A stretch of 64,000 bases of DNA from Leifsonia sp. 1010 (GCF_031455295.1 NZ_JAVDSL010000001.1:434001-498000); one strand, 5' to 3'; positions 15,773-24,496 are shown, counted from the first letter of the stretch. The notes: a model not told the origin generated them from the letters alone. Numbers and translations are program-made.

Positions 15773-16717
15773 TCAGGTGGTGATCGGCGCGGGCTGTCCG
15801 CTCCGCGCCTGCTGGTCGATGCGCAGGGCGCCCAGGTGCAGCTGCCGGGCGGTCGCGTCGGCGTTCCAGGAATGGAACGCGATGACGTCCGTCCCGTCGG
15901 GCGCGACCGTGAGCGAGTTGTGGCCGGGACCGCGCAGGTCGCCCCCGCTCTTCAGGAGCGGCGGCTGGTCGACGTGGGTCCATGGGCCGAGTGGATGGTC
16001 GGAGGCGGCGACGCCGACGGCGTACCCGGGCCCGGTCCACGCGCCGCCGGAGTACGTCAGCCAGTAGCGGCCGTCGCGGTGCAGCACCGCCGGCCCTTCG
16101 AGCGTGTGCCAGTCGAATCGGCGGCCGTGGATGAGGCGGTCGCGCTCGTACAGCTGCCAGTCGGCGTTGGGGGCGAGCACCGGGACGGGCGGTCCGGCCA
16201 GGGCCGTCATCCCCTCGTCGAGCGGCGCCACGGCGAGGTGGGTGCCCGGGCGCTCGTGGTCGAGCACATCGTGCGCGAAGTACAGGTACCAGCGGCCGTC
16301 GTCGTCGCGGAACGGGTGCGCGTCGATGGCGAAGACCTCGTCCGGGGTCAGGTCGACGCCGACGTCGCGGAACGGACCGACCGGAGAGTCCGAACGTGCC
16401 ACGCGCAGGTGGTGGCCCTCGATCCCCCGCCCCACCGAGTAGTACATCCAGTAGGCGTCATGCGCGTAGGCCACCTCGGGCGCCCAGTAGTCCGCGCCGA
16501 GGGTGTCGTCGACCCGCTCCAGCACAGCGCCGGCGCTCTCCCACTGCGACAGGTCGGGCGAGCGCAGCGCCTCGAAGACGCGGTCGCCGTCGGCGTCCGG
16601 GTGGGTGCCGTACGCCACGTAGCCGCCGTCGGGGAGGCGCAGCACGAACGGGTCCGCGAAGTATCCCTCCCAGACCGGACCCCAGTGGCGGGCAACGCGG
16701 AGGATGTCACCGGTCAC
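15773..16717 (-). CDS. Cytoplasmic glycoside hydrolase family 43 protein
   Basis: This is a five-bladed beta-propeller glycosidase of 314 residues without a signal peptide, so it probably cleaves imported oligosaccharides such as arabino- or xylo-oligosaccharides. The GH43 residues are visible: general base D22 (YFADPFVLRLPDGGYVAYGT), pKa-modulating D132 (AIDAHPFRDDDG) and general acid E207 (TLEGPAVLHRDG). DYWAPEV (76-82) is also typical. The start is GTG at 16715-16717, overlapping the previous stop as GTGA. Sequence alone does not tell an arabinofuranosidase from a xylosidase. Confidence 0.85.
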   Translation of the reverse strand: MTGDILRVARHWGPVWEGYFADPFVLRLPDGGYVAYGTHPDADGDRVFEALRSPDLSQWESAGAVLERVDDTLGADYWAPEVAYAHDAYWMYYSVGRGIEGHHLRVARSDSPVGPFRDVGVDLTPDEVFAIDAHPFRDDDGRWYLYFAHDVLDHERPGTHLAVAPLDEGMTALAGPPVPVLAPNADWQLYERDRLIHGRRFDWHTLEGPAVLHRDGRYWLTYSGGAWTGPGYAVGVAASDHPLGPWTHVDQPPLLKSGGDLRGPGHNSLTVAPDGTDVIAFHSWNADATARQLHLGALRIDQQARSGQPAPITT

Positions 16718-17688
16718 GGCGCGAGCTCCGGCAGTCCGCCCTTCCACGTCACCGGGACGGCGTGCATGCCGCGGTAGGCGAACGCCTCGTCCCACGAGTG
16801 GAACAGCATCCAGTCCTTGCCCTGGAAGGTCACGAGGTCCTCGCCGCCTGGGCCGAGGTAGCGCCCCTTCGAGCCGGCGGTCGAGAGCAGCGGCTCCTTC
16901 TCCTTCGTGTACGGGCCGAGCAGGCTCTTCGCCGTGGCCACGCCGGTCACGTAGGAGGAGTCGGCGTAGTCGTTGGCCGAGTAGAGCAGCACATACTCGT
17001 CGTCGTGCCGCACGATCACCGGCGCCTCGACGAGCTTGCCCTCCCACGACTCGGTCTGCTTGATCAGCCTGGTCGGCTCCCCGGTCAGGGAGGCGCCGTC
17101 TGCCGAGAGCGGCTGTGCGGAGATCCACGTGTCGTAGCCGCAGCAGTTGCCGTCGTTCTTCCACACCAGGTAGCGCTGGCCGTTCTCGTCAGCGGTCACG
17201 CTGGCGTCGATCGCACCGCCTTCGTCCTCCGGGCAGACGAGTGGCTTGTCCGCCGTGGAGGTGAACGGACCCTCCGGCCGATCGGCGAACGCGACGCCGA
17301 TGCACTGGAACTTGCTGGCGGCGTCCGACGCGGTGAAGTACAGGGCGAACCGGCCATCGGCGAGCTCCGCCGGTCCGGGGGCCCAGGTCTTGCCCTTGAT
17401 CGCCCACGACGGCAGCTGCGGCATCGCATCCTCGTCGCTCAGCGTCCAGGTCTTCATGTCGTCAGACGTGGCGACCTGGACGTTCACGGCGGCGGTGTTC
17501 GTGGCATAGGAGTACACCCGGTCGCCGACGACGAGCGCGCCCGGATCCGGGAAGTCGCTGTCGATCTGGAAGGGAGCGACCGCCGTCGACGGCGATGCAC
17601 TGGGCTCGGAGCCGGCCGAGCATCCCGCCAGCGCCGCCGCCAGAGCGATGATCGTCGCGGTGACGGCGGCCGTCCGGCGCATCCTCAC
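16714..17688 (-). CDS. Glycoside hydrolase family 43 lipoprotein
   Basis: This is a second GH43-type propeller of 324 residues, exported and lipid-anchored. The N-terminus has a hydrophobic core followed by AALAGC (Cys23) and a Ser/Pro/Thr linker. Catalytic residues expected in GH43 are present: D48 (DFPDPGALV), D161 (GGAIDASVTADENG) and E221 (LVEAPVIVRHDDE). Extra Cys pairs (NCCGY) occur near residue 181. The start is taken as GTG at 17686-17688, which overlaps the permease stop as GTGA; an ATG two codons later is the alternative. It would trim polysaccharide at the cell surface before import by the adjacent ABC system. Confidence 0.83.
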   Translation of the reverse strand: MRMRRTAAVTATIIALAAALAGCSAGSEPSASPSTAVAPFQIDSDFPDPGALVVGDRVYSYATNTAAVNVQVATSDDMKTWTLSDEDAMPQLPSWAIKGKTWAPGPAELADGRFALYFTASDAASKFQCIGVAFADRPEGPFTSTADKPLVCPEDEGGAIDASVTADENGQRYLVWKNDGNCCGYDTWISAQPLSADGASLTGEPTRLIKQTESWEGKLVEAPVIVRHDDEYVLLYSANDYADSSYVTGVATAKSLLGPYTKEKEPLLSTAGSKGRYLGPGGEDLVTFQGKDWMLFHSWDEAFAYRGMHAVPVTWKGGLPELAP

Positions 17689-18575
17689 CCCTTGACCCCG
17701 CTGGTGGCGACGCTCTCGACGATCTGCTTCTGCGCGAAGAAGAACAGGATGAGCACCGGCACCGACGCGATCACGGCACCCGCCATCACGATGGCGTAGT
17801 GCGTGGAGTACGCGCCCTGCAGCTGCGACAGACCGGGCTGGAGCGTCAGGTTCTCCGGGCTCAGCAGCACGTACACCGGCCAGAGGAAGTCGTTCCAGTT
17901 GGCGAGGAAGCTCAGCACCGCGAGCGTCGCGAGAGCCGGGCGTGCGAGCGGCAGCACGATCTGCAGGAAGATCCGGATGTCACCCGCTCCGTCGATCCGC
18001 GCCGCCTCCTCGATCTCCGCCGGAAGGCCCACGAAGAACTGCCGGAGGAAGAACACTCCGAACGCGCTGGCCGCGCCCGGGATGGTGATCGCCCACAGCG
18101 TGTCGAGCCACCCGAGGTTCTGCACGATCAGGTAGTTCGGGATGAGGAAGATGACCGGCGGGACGAGCAGCGTGGAGATGATCAGGCCGAAAACGATCCG
18201 CTTGCCCCAGAACTCGAGGCGCGCCAGGGCGTAGGCGGCCATGCTCGCCGTGATCAGGATGAGCACGGTCTGCAGCGCGGCGGCGGCGAGGCTGTTCAGG
18301 AACCAGCGGAACACCGGCTGCTGACCGCTCGAAAGGGTCGTGTACGCCTCGGTCGAGAACGGGTTGGGGATCGCCGAGTACGGATTGCGGATGGCGTCGC
18401 CGTCGGTCTTGAACGAGGTCAGCAGGATCCACAGCAGCGGAAGGATGACCACCAGCGCCAGAACGATCAGCACGGCGTAGAGCAGGGTCTTGCGAGCTGC
18501 CGCCTGCGGTGTCTGCTTGCGCCGCGCGCGGATGGTCCGCGGGGTCTCCGTCTTCTCGGGAGCCGTCGTCGTCAT
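17685..18575 (-). CDS. Carbohydrate ABC transporter permease (MalG-type)
   Basis: This is the second membrane subunit of a CUT1 sugar importer, 296 residues with six predicted spans after a basic N-terminal tail. The EAA loop that docks the ATPase is EIEEAARIDGAGDIRIFLQI (about 190-209). The ATG overlaps the preceding permease stop (ATGA), and its stop overlaps the next gene, so the operon is fully coupled. No ATPase gene is in the cluster, so it probably uses a shared MsiK-type ATPase encoded elsewhere, as is common in actinobacteria. Confidence 0.9.
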   Translation of the reverse strand: MTTTAPEKTETPRTIRARRKQTPQAAARKTLLYAVLIVLALVVILPLLWILLTSFKTDGDAIRNPYSAIPNPFSTEAYTTLSSGQQPVFRWFLNSLAAAALQTVLILITASMAAYALARLEFWGKRIVFGLIISTLLVPPVIFLIPNYLIVQNLGWLDTLWAITIPGAASAFGVFFLRQFFVGLPAEIEEAARIDGAGDIRIFLQIVLPLARPALATLAVLSFLANWNDFLWPVYVLLSPENLTLQPGLSQLQGAYSTHYAIVMAGAVIASVPVLILFFFAQKQIVESVATSGVKG

Positions 18576-19555
18576 GAGGCGCTCTTCTCTGCCCGCTCCC
18601 GCTGGAGGCGGAAGTTGATGATGCTGATGATCGCGAGGAAGGCGAACAGCACGTAGCTCATCGCCGCCGCGGCGGCCAGGTTGTTCTGCGACAGGCCCTG
18701 GTCGGCGATGTACATGATCGCCGTGCGGGTCGTGTTGCCCGGACCGCCCTTCGTGATGAGGAACGCCTGGCCGAACATGTTCGCGCTCGCGAGGATGGTG
18801 ATGGTGATGACGAAGGTCATGACCTGGCGGAGGCCCGGCAGCGTCACGCTGATGAACTGGCGCCAGGCGCCTGCGCCGTCCAGCGCGGCTGCTTCGTAGA
18901 GGTCGGGACTGATGCCCTTCAGACCGGCCAGGATGATGACCGTGTTGAAGCCCATGGTCCACCACACGGTGACGCCCGCCAGGGTGACCCACACCCACGG
19001 CACGTCCACGGTCCAGGGAAGGTTGTCGGGCAGGCCGATCATGCCCAGCAGGTGGTTGATGATGCCGGACTGGGTGTCGAGGAGGTACTTCCAGATGACA
19101 CTGATGACGGCGACGCCGAGCACGTAGGGGGCGAAGAAGACGCCGCGGAAGAACGAGCCGGCGCGGATCTTCTGGTTGAGCAGCACCGCGATCAGCAGCG
19201 GGATGATCAGGAGGAACGGGACGCTGGCGAGCGTGAAGATCCCGGTCGCGGCCATCGACTGCCAGAAGTCGCCCGACGTGGCGCTTCCCGGGGTGAACAG
19301 GTCGATGTAGTTCTGGAGTCCGATGAACTTCTGGGTGGCCCGGAACGGGCTCCAGTTCGTGAGACTGATCCACAGGCCGAACACCGCGGGCGCCAGGACG
19401 AACACGATGAACAGGATGAGGAACGGCGCCAGGAAGAGGTAGGCGACACCGGTGCGCCGGGGGGCGCCCGGCCGCCGGCCGGCCTTCCTGCCGGAGCGGG
19501 ACGGGCGTGGCGCCCCGGTCTCCCGGGGCGCCACGATCGAAGCGGTGTCAGTCAC
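18572..19555 (-). CDS. Carbohydrate ABC transporter permease (MalF-type)
   Basis: This is the first membrane subunit of the CUT1 importer, 327 residues with six spans. The basic N-terminal tail (RPSRSGRKAGRRPGAPRR) precedes TM1 (YLFLAPFLILFIVFVLAPAV). The EAA loop reads LYEAAALDGAGAWRQFISVT. The start is GTG at 19553-19555, 8 nt inside the end of the binding-protein gene. A 12-bp perfect hairpin lies within its first codons and could limit translation or transcription past the binding protein. Confidence 0.9.
   Translation of the reverse strand: MTDTASIVAPRETGAPRPSRSGRKAGRRPGAPRRTGVAYLFLAPFLILFIVFVLAPAVFGLWISLTNWSPFRATQKFIGLQNYIDLFTPGSATSGDFWQSMAATGIFTLASVPFLLIIPLLIAVLLNQKIRAGSFFRGVFFAPYVLGVAVISVIWKYLLDTQSGIINHLLGMIGLPDNLPWTVDVPWVWVTLAGVTVWWTMGFNTVIILAGLKGISPDLYEAAALDGAGAWRQFISVTLPGLRQVMTFVITITILASANMFGQAFLITKGGPGNTTRTAIMYIADQGLSQNNLAAAAAMSYVLFAFLAIISIINFRLQRERAEKSAS
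19507..19534 (-). promoter_or_regulatory. Hairpin at the binding-protein/permease junction, possible attenuator
   Basis: GTGGCGCCCCGG pairs perfectly with CCGGGGCGCCAC around a 4-nt loop, 21-48 nt after the MalF-type start. A stable stem directly after a solute-binding-protein gene is a known way to obtain more binding protein than permease. Here it lies inside coding sequence, so this role is inferred. Confidence 0.45.
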
Positions 19556-20861
19556 CGTACTTCTCTTTGTTCTGCTTCAGCAGGGTGTCGGCCTTGGCAG
19601 CCGCGTCGTCCAGAGCCTGCTTCGGATCCTTCTTGCCGGTGATGGCCTCGTTCACCGCGACGGTGATCGTCGCCTCCACCGTGGTGATGCCCGGTGCGAT
19701 GGGCTCGTAGTGCGCGTACGGCAGCTCGTCGAGGAACGGCTTCAGGTTGGGGTAGGTCTGCACCAGCTTCGGGTCGTCGCGAACCGAGTTCTTGGCGGGC
19801 AGCTCACCGGTCTTGGGCCAGTCGGCCGAGTTGTCGTTCATCCACTTGACGAACGTCGCAGCGGCGGCGGTCTTGTTCTTGTCCTGACCCTTGTTGTTCA
19901 TGAACATCCAGTGGGTCGAGCTCGACCAGACGGCCTTCTCGTCGCCGATCTGCGGCACGGCGACGGCCTGCCACTTCAGCTTGTCGAACGCGGTGTTCGT
20001 GGTCTGCCAGACGCCGTTCCAGTTGAAGGCGTTCTTGCCGGCGATGAGGGCGTTGATGTTGCCGTCCTGCGCAACGTCGGCCGGGCTGTAGCCCTTCTTG
20101 ATCAGGTCGGTCATCCAGGTGAGGGCCTTGACGCCCGCCTCCGAGTTGAAGGTCGCCTTCGAGACATCCTTGTTGAAGAGGTCTCCGCCGAACTGCCAGA
20201 GGAGGCTCTCGAACTCGAAGGTTCCGGTGAAGACGTAACCGTCGACCCACTCACCCTGGACACCCGCGGCCTTCAGCTTCTCGAGCGCCGCCAGGTACGA
20301 GTCCTTGTCCTGCGGAATGGTGTTCGGGTCGACTCCGGCCGACTGGAGCACGTCCTTGTTGACGTACAGGCCGAGCGGCGTGATGCTCCACGGCACGGCG
20401 TACTGGCTGCCGTTGTACTTGCCGGCGTCGAGCAGCCCCTCGGGGAAGTCGTCGGCCTTGTAGCCGAGGGACTTCACGATGCTGTCCGCCTTGAGCACGA
20501 GACCCTGGGCCGCGTAGGTGGCGATGTCGTCGCCGTGGCCGACCGCGACATCCGGGCCCTTGCCTGCCTTCACGGCCAGGGGCATCTTGCGGGCGATGTC
20601 CGCCCACTCCATCGGAACATCCTTGACGACGATGTTCTTGTGCTCGGAGTTGAACTTCTCGATCAGCTTCGGCACGAGCACGGGAGCGGCGCCACCGGTC
20701 CAGCCGTTCCAGAAGCTGATGTTGACCTTCGGTCCGGTGTAGTCGGCGGAGGAGACGTCTCCGCCGCCTCCCGAGCTGCTGCTTCCGCAGGCCGTCAGCG
20801 CGAGCCCGAGGCCCGCGGTGACCGCCACTGCGATCGCACGTGCGGCGAATCGCTTTTTCAT
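19548..20861 (-). CDS. Carbohydrate ABC transporter substrate-binding lipoprotein
   Basis: This is an extracellular sugar-binding protein of 437 residues, family SBP_bac_1. The signal peptide ends at LALTAC (Cys25), followed by a Ser/Gly linker. The mature start NISFWNGWTGGAAPVLVPKL and the aromatic-rich VFTGTFEFESLLWQFGG and AFNWNGVWQTTN are typical of oligosaccharide binders. The ATG at 20859-20861 follows AAGGGAGAGATCAC. It is the first gene of a six-gene operon and sits just downstream of a consensus promoter overlapped by a LacI-type operator. Confidence 0.92.
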   Translation of the reverse strand: MKKRFAARAIAVAVTAGLGLALTACGSSSSGGGGDVSSADYTGPKVNISFWNGWTGGAAPVLVPKLIEKFNSEHKNIVVKDVPMEWADIARKMPLAVKAGKGPDVAVGHGDDIATYAAQGLVLKADSIVKSLGYKADDFPEGLLDAGKYNGSQYAVPWSITPLGLYVNKDVLQSAGVDPNTIPQDKDSYLAALEKLKAAGVQGEWVDGYVFTGTFEFESLLWQFGGDLFNKDVSKATFNSEAGVKALTWMTDLIKKGYSPADVAQDGNINALIAGKNAFNWNGVWQTTNTAFDKLKWQAVAVPQIGDEKAVWSSSTHWMFMNNKGQDKNKTAAAATFVKWMNDNSADWPKTGELPAKNSVRDDPKLVQTYPNLKPFLDELPYAHYEPIAPGITTVEATITVAVNEAITGKKDPKQALDDAAAKADTLLKQNKEKYGD

Positions 20862-20959
20862 GTGATCTCTCCCTTGAGTGAGCCTCTCACGCTGCCCTTC
20901 CATCGGGCCGGCGGCGTGATCGGTGGTGCTGGAGCCGGATACACTCGGCATGCTTGGCG

Positions 20960-20988
20960 AATTTACAGCGCTGAACACAGCGTGTCAA
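20960..20988 (-). promoter_or_regulatory. Sigma-70-type promoter of the sugar operon
   Basis: On the minus strand TTGACA (20988-20983) and TAAATT (20965-20960) are separated by exactly 17 bp. The -10 box lies inside the LacI-type operator at 20962-20977, so repressor binding would block RNA polymerase. Confidence 0.75.
20962..20977. promoter_or_regulatory. LacI-family operator at the sugar-operon promoter
   Basis: TTTACAGCGCTGAACA is a near-palindrome with the central CG typical of LacI/GalR operators (ideal TTTACAGC/GCTGTAAA). The first 12 bases recur exactly at 22095-22106, before the GH2 gene. The regulator gene lies between the two sites. Confidence 0.75.
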
Positions 20989-21066
20989 CCTCACAATGCC
21001 TGCATTGGATGGCTCCCTGTAGAGTGACCCCGCAGGCACGCGACCGATGACGCGGAAGGAGACGCC

Positions 21067-22077
21067 ATGGCCGTCAGGCTTCAGGATGTGGCGGAGCACG
21101 CGGGCGTGTCCATGAAGACCGTCTCGAACGTGGTCCGCAACTACGCGCATGTCAGCCCGGCGATGCGGGAGCGTGTGCAGCGCGCGATCGACGAGCTCGG
21201 CTACCGCCCCAACATCATGGGACGCCGCCTGGCGACCGGCCGAACGGGCCTGCTCGCCCTGGCCTTCGCCGACGTGACCCTGCCGTACTTCGCCGAACTC
21301 GCGCGCGTCGTGGCCGACGAGGCGGAGCGCCGCGGCTACCGCGTGCTGCTGGAGCAGACGGAGGGGACGATCGAGGGCGAGCGCGCCGTCGTCTCGGCCG
21401 GCGAGTCCGGGTTGGTGGACGGAATGATCTTCCAGCCGAGCGTCATGAACTCCGCCGAGCTGGCGCAGTCGCGCACCGACATCCCGCTGGTCGTCCTGGG
21501 CGAGAACGCCGCTCCGCTGACCGTCGACCGCATCATGATCGACAACGTGGAGGCCGCCAGGACGGCGACGGAGCACCTGCTGTCGCTCGGCCGGAAGCGG
21601 ATCGCGTTCGCCGGGCACGAGAGCGCCCGGCCGACGCGGACGTCGAAGCTCCGGATCGCCGGATATCAGCAGGCGCTCGAGGATGCGGGCATCACTCCGG
21701 AACCGGAGCTGCTGATCTCGAGCATCGCCGTCTCCGCGGGCAACGCCGTGCGCGCCGTCGGCTCCGCACTCGACGCCGGCCTGCGCTTCGACGGCCTGGT
21801 CTGCCGCGACGACCTCGCCGCGATCGGCGCTCTGCGCGCCCTGCAGGAGCGCGGCATCCACGTGCCCGACGACGTCGCGGTGACGGGATGGGACAACACG
21901 CCGATGACGGCGGTCACCTACCCGTCGATCACCTCGGTCGCGCCGGACATGCGCGGTCTCGCATCCCGCGCGGTGGAGATGCTGCTGGAGCGCGTCGGCG
22001 GCTTCGACGGCATGGGCCGCCACGAGCTCGCCCCCTTCTCGCTGGTCACCCGGGAGAGCGCGCCCGCCCTCGCCTGA
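21067..22077 (+). CDS. LacI-family transcriptional regulator of the sugar locus
   Basis: This 336-residue repressor has an N-terminal helix-turn-helix and hinge (VRLQDVAEHAGVSMKTVSNV, then YRPNIMGRRLATGRTG) and a periplasmic-binding-protein-like effector domain (about 62-330) ending in SVAPDMRGLASRAVEMLLER. The ATG has GGAAGGAG at good spacing. It is divergent from the transporter operon and 52 nt upstream of the GH2 gene. Two TTTACAGCGCTG operators flank it. The natural inducer is probably an oligosaccharide released by the GH43/GH2 enzymes. Confidence 0.92.
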   Translation: MAVRLQDVAEHAGVSMKTVSNVVRNYAHVSPAMRERVQRAIDELGYRPNIMGRRLATGRTGLLALAFADVTLPYFAELARVVADEAERRGYRVLLEQTEGTIEGERAVVSAGESGLVDGMIFQPSVMNSAELAQSRTDIPLVVLGENAAPLTVDRIMIDNVEAARTATEHLLSLGRKRIAFAGHESARPTRTSKLRIAGYQQALEDAGITPEPELLISSIAVSAGNAVRAVGSALDAGLRFDGLVCRDDLAAIGALRALQERGIHVPDDVAVTGWDNTPMTAVTYPSITSVAPDMRGLASRAVEMLLERVGGFDGMGRHELAPFSLVTRESAPALA

Positions 22078-22094
22078 GGCACCGGATTTCCGAC

Positions 22095-22110
22095 TTTACA
22101 GCGCTGCACG
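22095..22110. promoter_or_regulatory. LacI-family operator at the GH2 promoter
   Basis: TTTACAGCGCTGCACG shares its first 12 bases with the site at 20962. TTTACA may double as the -35 element: a 17-bp spacer then leads to CATGCT (22118-22123), and transcription would begin at the ATG at 22130. Confidence 0.65.
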
Positions 22111-22129
22111 AATCGTGCATGCTAATGGG

Positions 22130-23917
22130 ATGCTCACCGAGGAACGCCGCACGGATGCGGCCACCGCTCAGGACGGCCGCTACCCGCGGCCGCAGCTCGT
22201 CCGGGCCGACTGGCTCGACCTCTCCGGTCCGTGGACCTTCGCGTTCGACGACGACGACCGCGGGCTGCGTGAGCACTGGGAGTCGGCCCGGTCGCTGGGC
22301 GGTGTCATCCAGGTGCCCTTCCCGTTCGAGTCGGATGCGTCGGGCGTCGGCGACACGGGCTTCCACCCGGTCGTCTGGTACCAGCGCACCGTCCTGCGCG
22401 ACGAGGTGCCGGCCGGCGAGCGCCTGCTGCTGAACTTCGGCGCGGTCGACCACGCCTGCGAGGTCTGGATCGACGGCCGATCGGCAGGACGGCACGAAGG
22501 CGGCTCGACCCCGTTCTCCCTCGACATCACCGACCTCGTCGGCGACGGCGACTTCTCGGTCACCGTGCGGGCGCAGGACGACCCGGCCGACGTTGCGCAG
22601 CCGCGCGGCAAGCAGGACTGGCGGCACCATCCGCACTCGATCTGGTACCACCGCACGACCGGGATCTGGCAGCCGGTCTGGCTGGAGGCGGCCGCCGCAC
22701 TCCGCGTCGAGCAGCTGCACTGGATGACCGACGTGCCCGCGGGCGAGGTCACGGCGCAGCTCCGCCTGAGCCGGTCGGCGCCGGCGGGCACGACCGCCCG
22801 GATCACGGTGCAGCTGGGCGGCGAACCGCTCGCGAGCGTCGAGACCGCGATCACCGGACGCGAGGTGGAGATCCCGTTCCGCATCCACCGCCAGACCAAC
22901 GGGCAGGCCTACGAGGAGCTGCTGTGGTCGCCGGCGCACCCCACGCTGCTGGATGCGACGGTGACGTTGCAGGGCGCCGAGGGCGCGGCCGATGTCGTCG
23001 CGTCGTACTTCGGGCTGCGGTCCACCGCGGTCGAGGGCGGCCGGTTCCTGCTGAACGACCGACCCCTGTATCTGCGCTCCGTGCTGAACCAGGGCTACTG
23101 GCCCGAGTCGCATTCGGCGGCGCCGAGCGCGGACGCCCTGCGCGCCGAGGCCCAGCTCATCCTCGACCTCGGTTTCAACGCCACGCGCCTGCACCAGAAG
23201 TACGAGGACCCCCGCTTCCTGTTCTGGGCCGACAAGCTGGGCCTGCTCGTCTGGGGCGAGGCGCCGGCGGCGTACGCGTTCAGCCCGGAGGCCGTGCGAC
23301 GCAGCATCGCCGAATGGTCGGCGATCCTCGACCGCGACCGGTCGCATCCCTCGATCGTCACCTGGGTGCCGCTCAACGAGAGCTGGGGTGTGCAGCACCT
23401 CGCCCACGACCCGCGGATGGTGTCGTACGCGAAGGCGCTCGTGCATCTCACCAAGACGGTCGACCCGAGCCGGCCGGTCATCTCCAACGACGGCTGGGAG
23501 CACGCGGCGTCCGACATCCTGTCCATCCACGACTACGACCACGACCCGGAGCGGGTCCGCGAGCGCTACGCGACGCGCGAGGGCATCCTCGGGGCGCCGT
23601 TCACGCTCCCGGGCCGCCGACTGGTGGTTGACGCCGAGCAGCGGCTCGACGCCCCCATCATGCTGACGGAGTTCGGCGGCATCTCGTACACCGAGAACGG
23701 GCCGGAGGACGCCTGGGGCTATTCGACGGCGACCAGCACCGCGGACCTCGTGGAGCGCCTGCGGGCCCTCGTCGGCGCCGTGCGCGCGTCCGCTCCTCTC
23801 GCGGGCTATTGCTACACGCAGCTGGCCGACACCGGTCAGGAGACGAACGGACTGGTCTTCGAGGACCGCCGCCCCAAGGCGCCGATCGAGCAGCTGCGGG
23901 CGATCTTCGGCGCGTGA
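22130..23917 (+). CDS. Glycoside hydrolase family 2 protein (beta-galactosidase/glucuronidase-like)
   Basis: This 595-residue cytoplasmic glycosidase has a sugar-binding jelly-roll domain (about 25-190, ending at WYHRTTGIWQPVWLE), an Ig-like domain (about 195-295) and a TIM barrel (about 300-595). The acid/base is E417 (VPLNESWG) and the nucleophile is E514 (MLTEFGGISY). It is shorter than LacZ and lacks the C-terminal small-chain domain, as in the compact GH2 group. The start is ATG at 22130, with no Shine-Dalgarno and a -10-like CATGCT at the right distance for a leaderless mRNA. The operator overlapping its promoter ties it to the LacI regulator upstream. Confidence 0.88.
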   Translation: MLTEERRTDAATAQDGRYPRPQLVRADWLDLSGPWTFAFDDDDRGLREHWESARSLGGVIQVPFPFESDASGVGDTGFHPVVWYQRTVLRDEVPAGERLLLNFGAVDHACEVWIDGRSAGRHEGGSTPFSLDITDLVGDGDFSVTVRAQDDPADVAQPRGKQDWRHHPHSIWYHRTTGIWQPVWLEAAAALRVEQLHWMTDVPAGEVTAQLRLSRSAPAGTTARITVQLGGEPLASVETAITGREVEIPFRIHRQTNGQAYEELLWSPAHPTLLDATVTLQGAEGAADVVASYFGLRSTAVEGGRFLLNDRPLYLRSVLNQGYWPESHSAAPSADALRAEAQLILDLGFNATRLHQKYEDPRFLFWADKLGLLVWGEAPAAYAFSPEAVRRSIAEWSAILDRDRSHPSIVTWVPLNESWGVQHLAHDPRMVSYAKALVHLTKTVDPSRPVISNDGWEHAASDILSIHDYDHDPERVRERYATREGILGAPFTLPGRRLVVDAEQRLDAPIMLTEFGGISYTENGPEDAWGYSTATSTADLVERLRALVGAVRASAPLAGYCYTQLADTGQETNGLVFEDRRPKAPIEQLRAIFGA

Positions 23918-23995
23918 TCGCCCCTGGTGCCACGGGGCGGGGGGAGAGCAGAATGACGCCGACGCCGTAACCGTCTCTCTCCTCGAGGAGCGTTC

Positions 23996-24421
23996 ATGTC
24001 TGCAACCGCCGCCGCGGTGACTCCCGCCGCGCACCTCCGCCGCCGTTCCCGGGAGGCGCTGACGGCCCTCGCCGTCCAGTACCTGCTCGGCATGGCGGCC
24101 AACCTGATCGGCGAACCGGACAGCACGTTCGTCCGTGTGGTCGACACGATCATCGTCATCCTGCACATCCTGATCGCCATCGGACTCGTCGTGGTGAGCG
24201 TCCGCGTCCTGCTCGCGGCCCGGGCGGCCGGTGTCGGCGAACGCCTCGCGCTGTGGGGTCTGATCGTGATGGTGATCACGTTCCTCGCCGGCGTTCTGAC
24301 GATCTCGATCGGAAGCGACTGGGCCTCGTATGTGATGGCCGTGGGCTTCCTCGTCGCGGCCGCGCTGTACGCAGGGACCTTCCTGGCCTCCTACCGGCCG
24401 GAGCGCGCCGCGGAGGTCTAG
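23996..24421 (+). CDS. Small four-span membrane protein, unknown function
   Basis: The 141-residue product has hydrophobic spans at about 22-38, 48-72, 82-102 and 108-130, with a basic N-terminus (HLRRRSREAL). GAGGAG precedes the ATG by 6 nt. No family is recognised. The short gap after GH2 (78 nt) might place it on the same transcript, but nothing else links it to sugar use. A perfect inverted repeat follows 12 nt after its stop. Confidence 0.75.
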   Translation: MSATAAAVTPAAHLRRRSREALTALAVQYLLGMAANLIGEPDSTFVRVVDTIIVILHILIAIGLVVVSVRVLLAARAAGVGERLALWGLIVMVITFLAGVLTISIGSDWASYVMAVGFLVAAALYAGTFLASYRPERAAEV

Positions 24422-24433
24422 CGCATCCCTCCC

Positions 24434-24488
24434 GATTCGTGCCGAATGTGCGGTCAGCGGAGCTGATACCGCACATTCGGCACGAATC
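24434..24488. repeat. Perfect 21-bp inverted repeat between convergent genes
   Basis: The arm beginning GATTCGTGCCGAATGTGC (24434-24454) is perfectly inverted at 24468-24488, with a 13-nt loop between. The arm itself contains a smaller palindrome, ATTCGTGCCGAAT. There is no U-tract. It could terminate both flanking genes, or it could be a member of a dispersed hairpin family. Confidence 0.85.
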
Positions 24489-24496
24489 TGCGGGGG

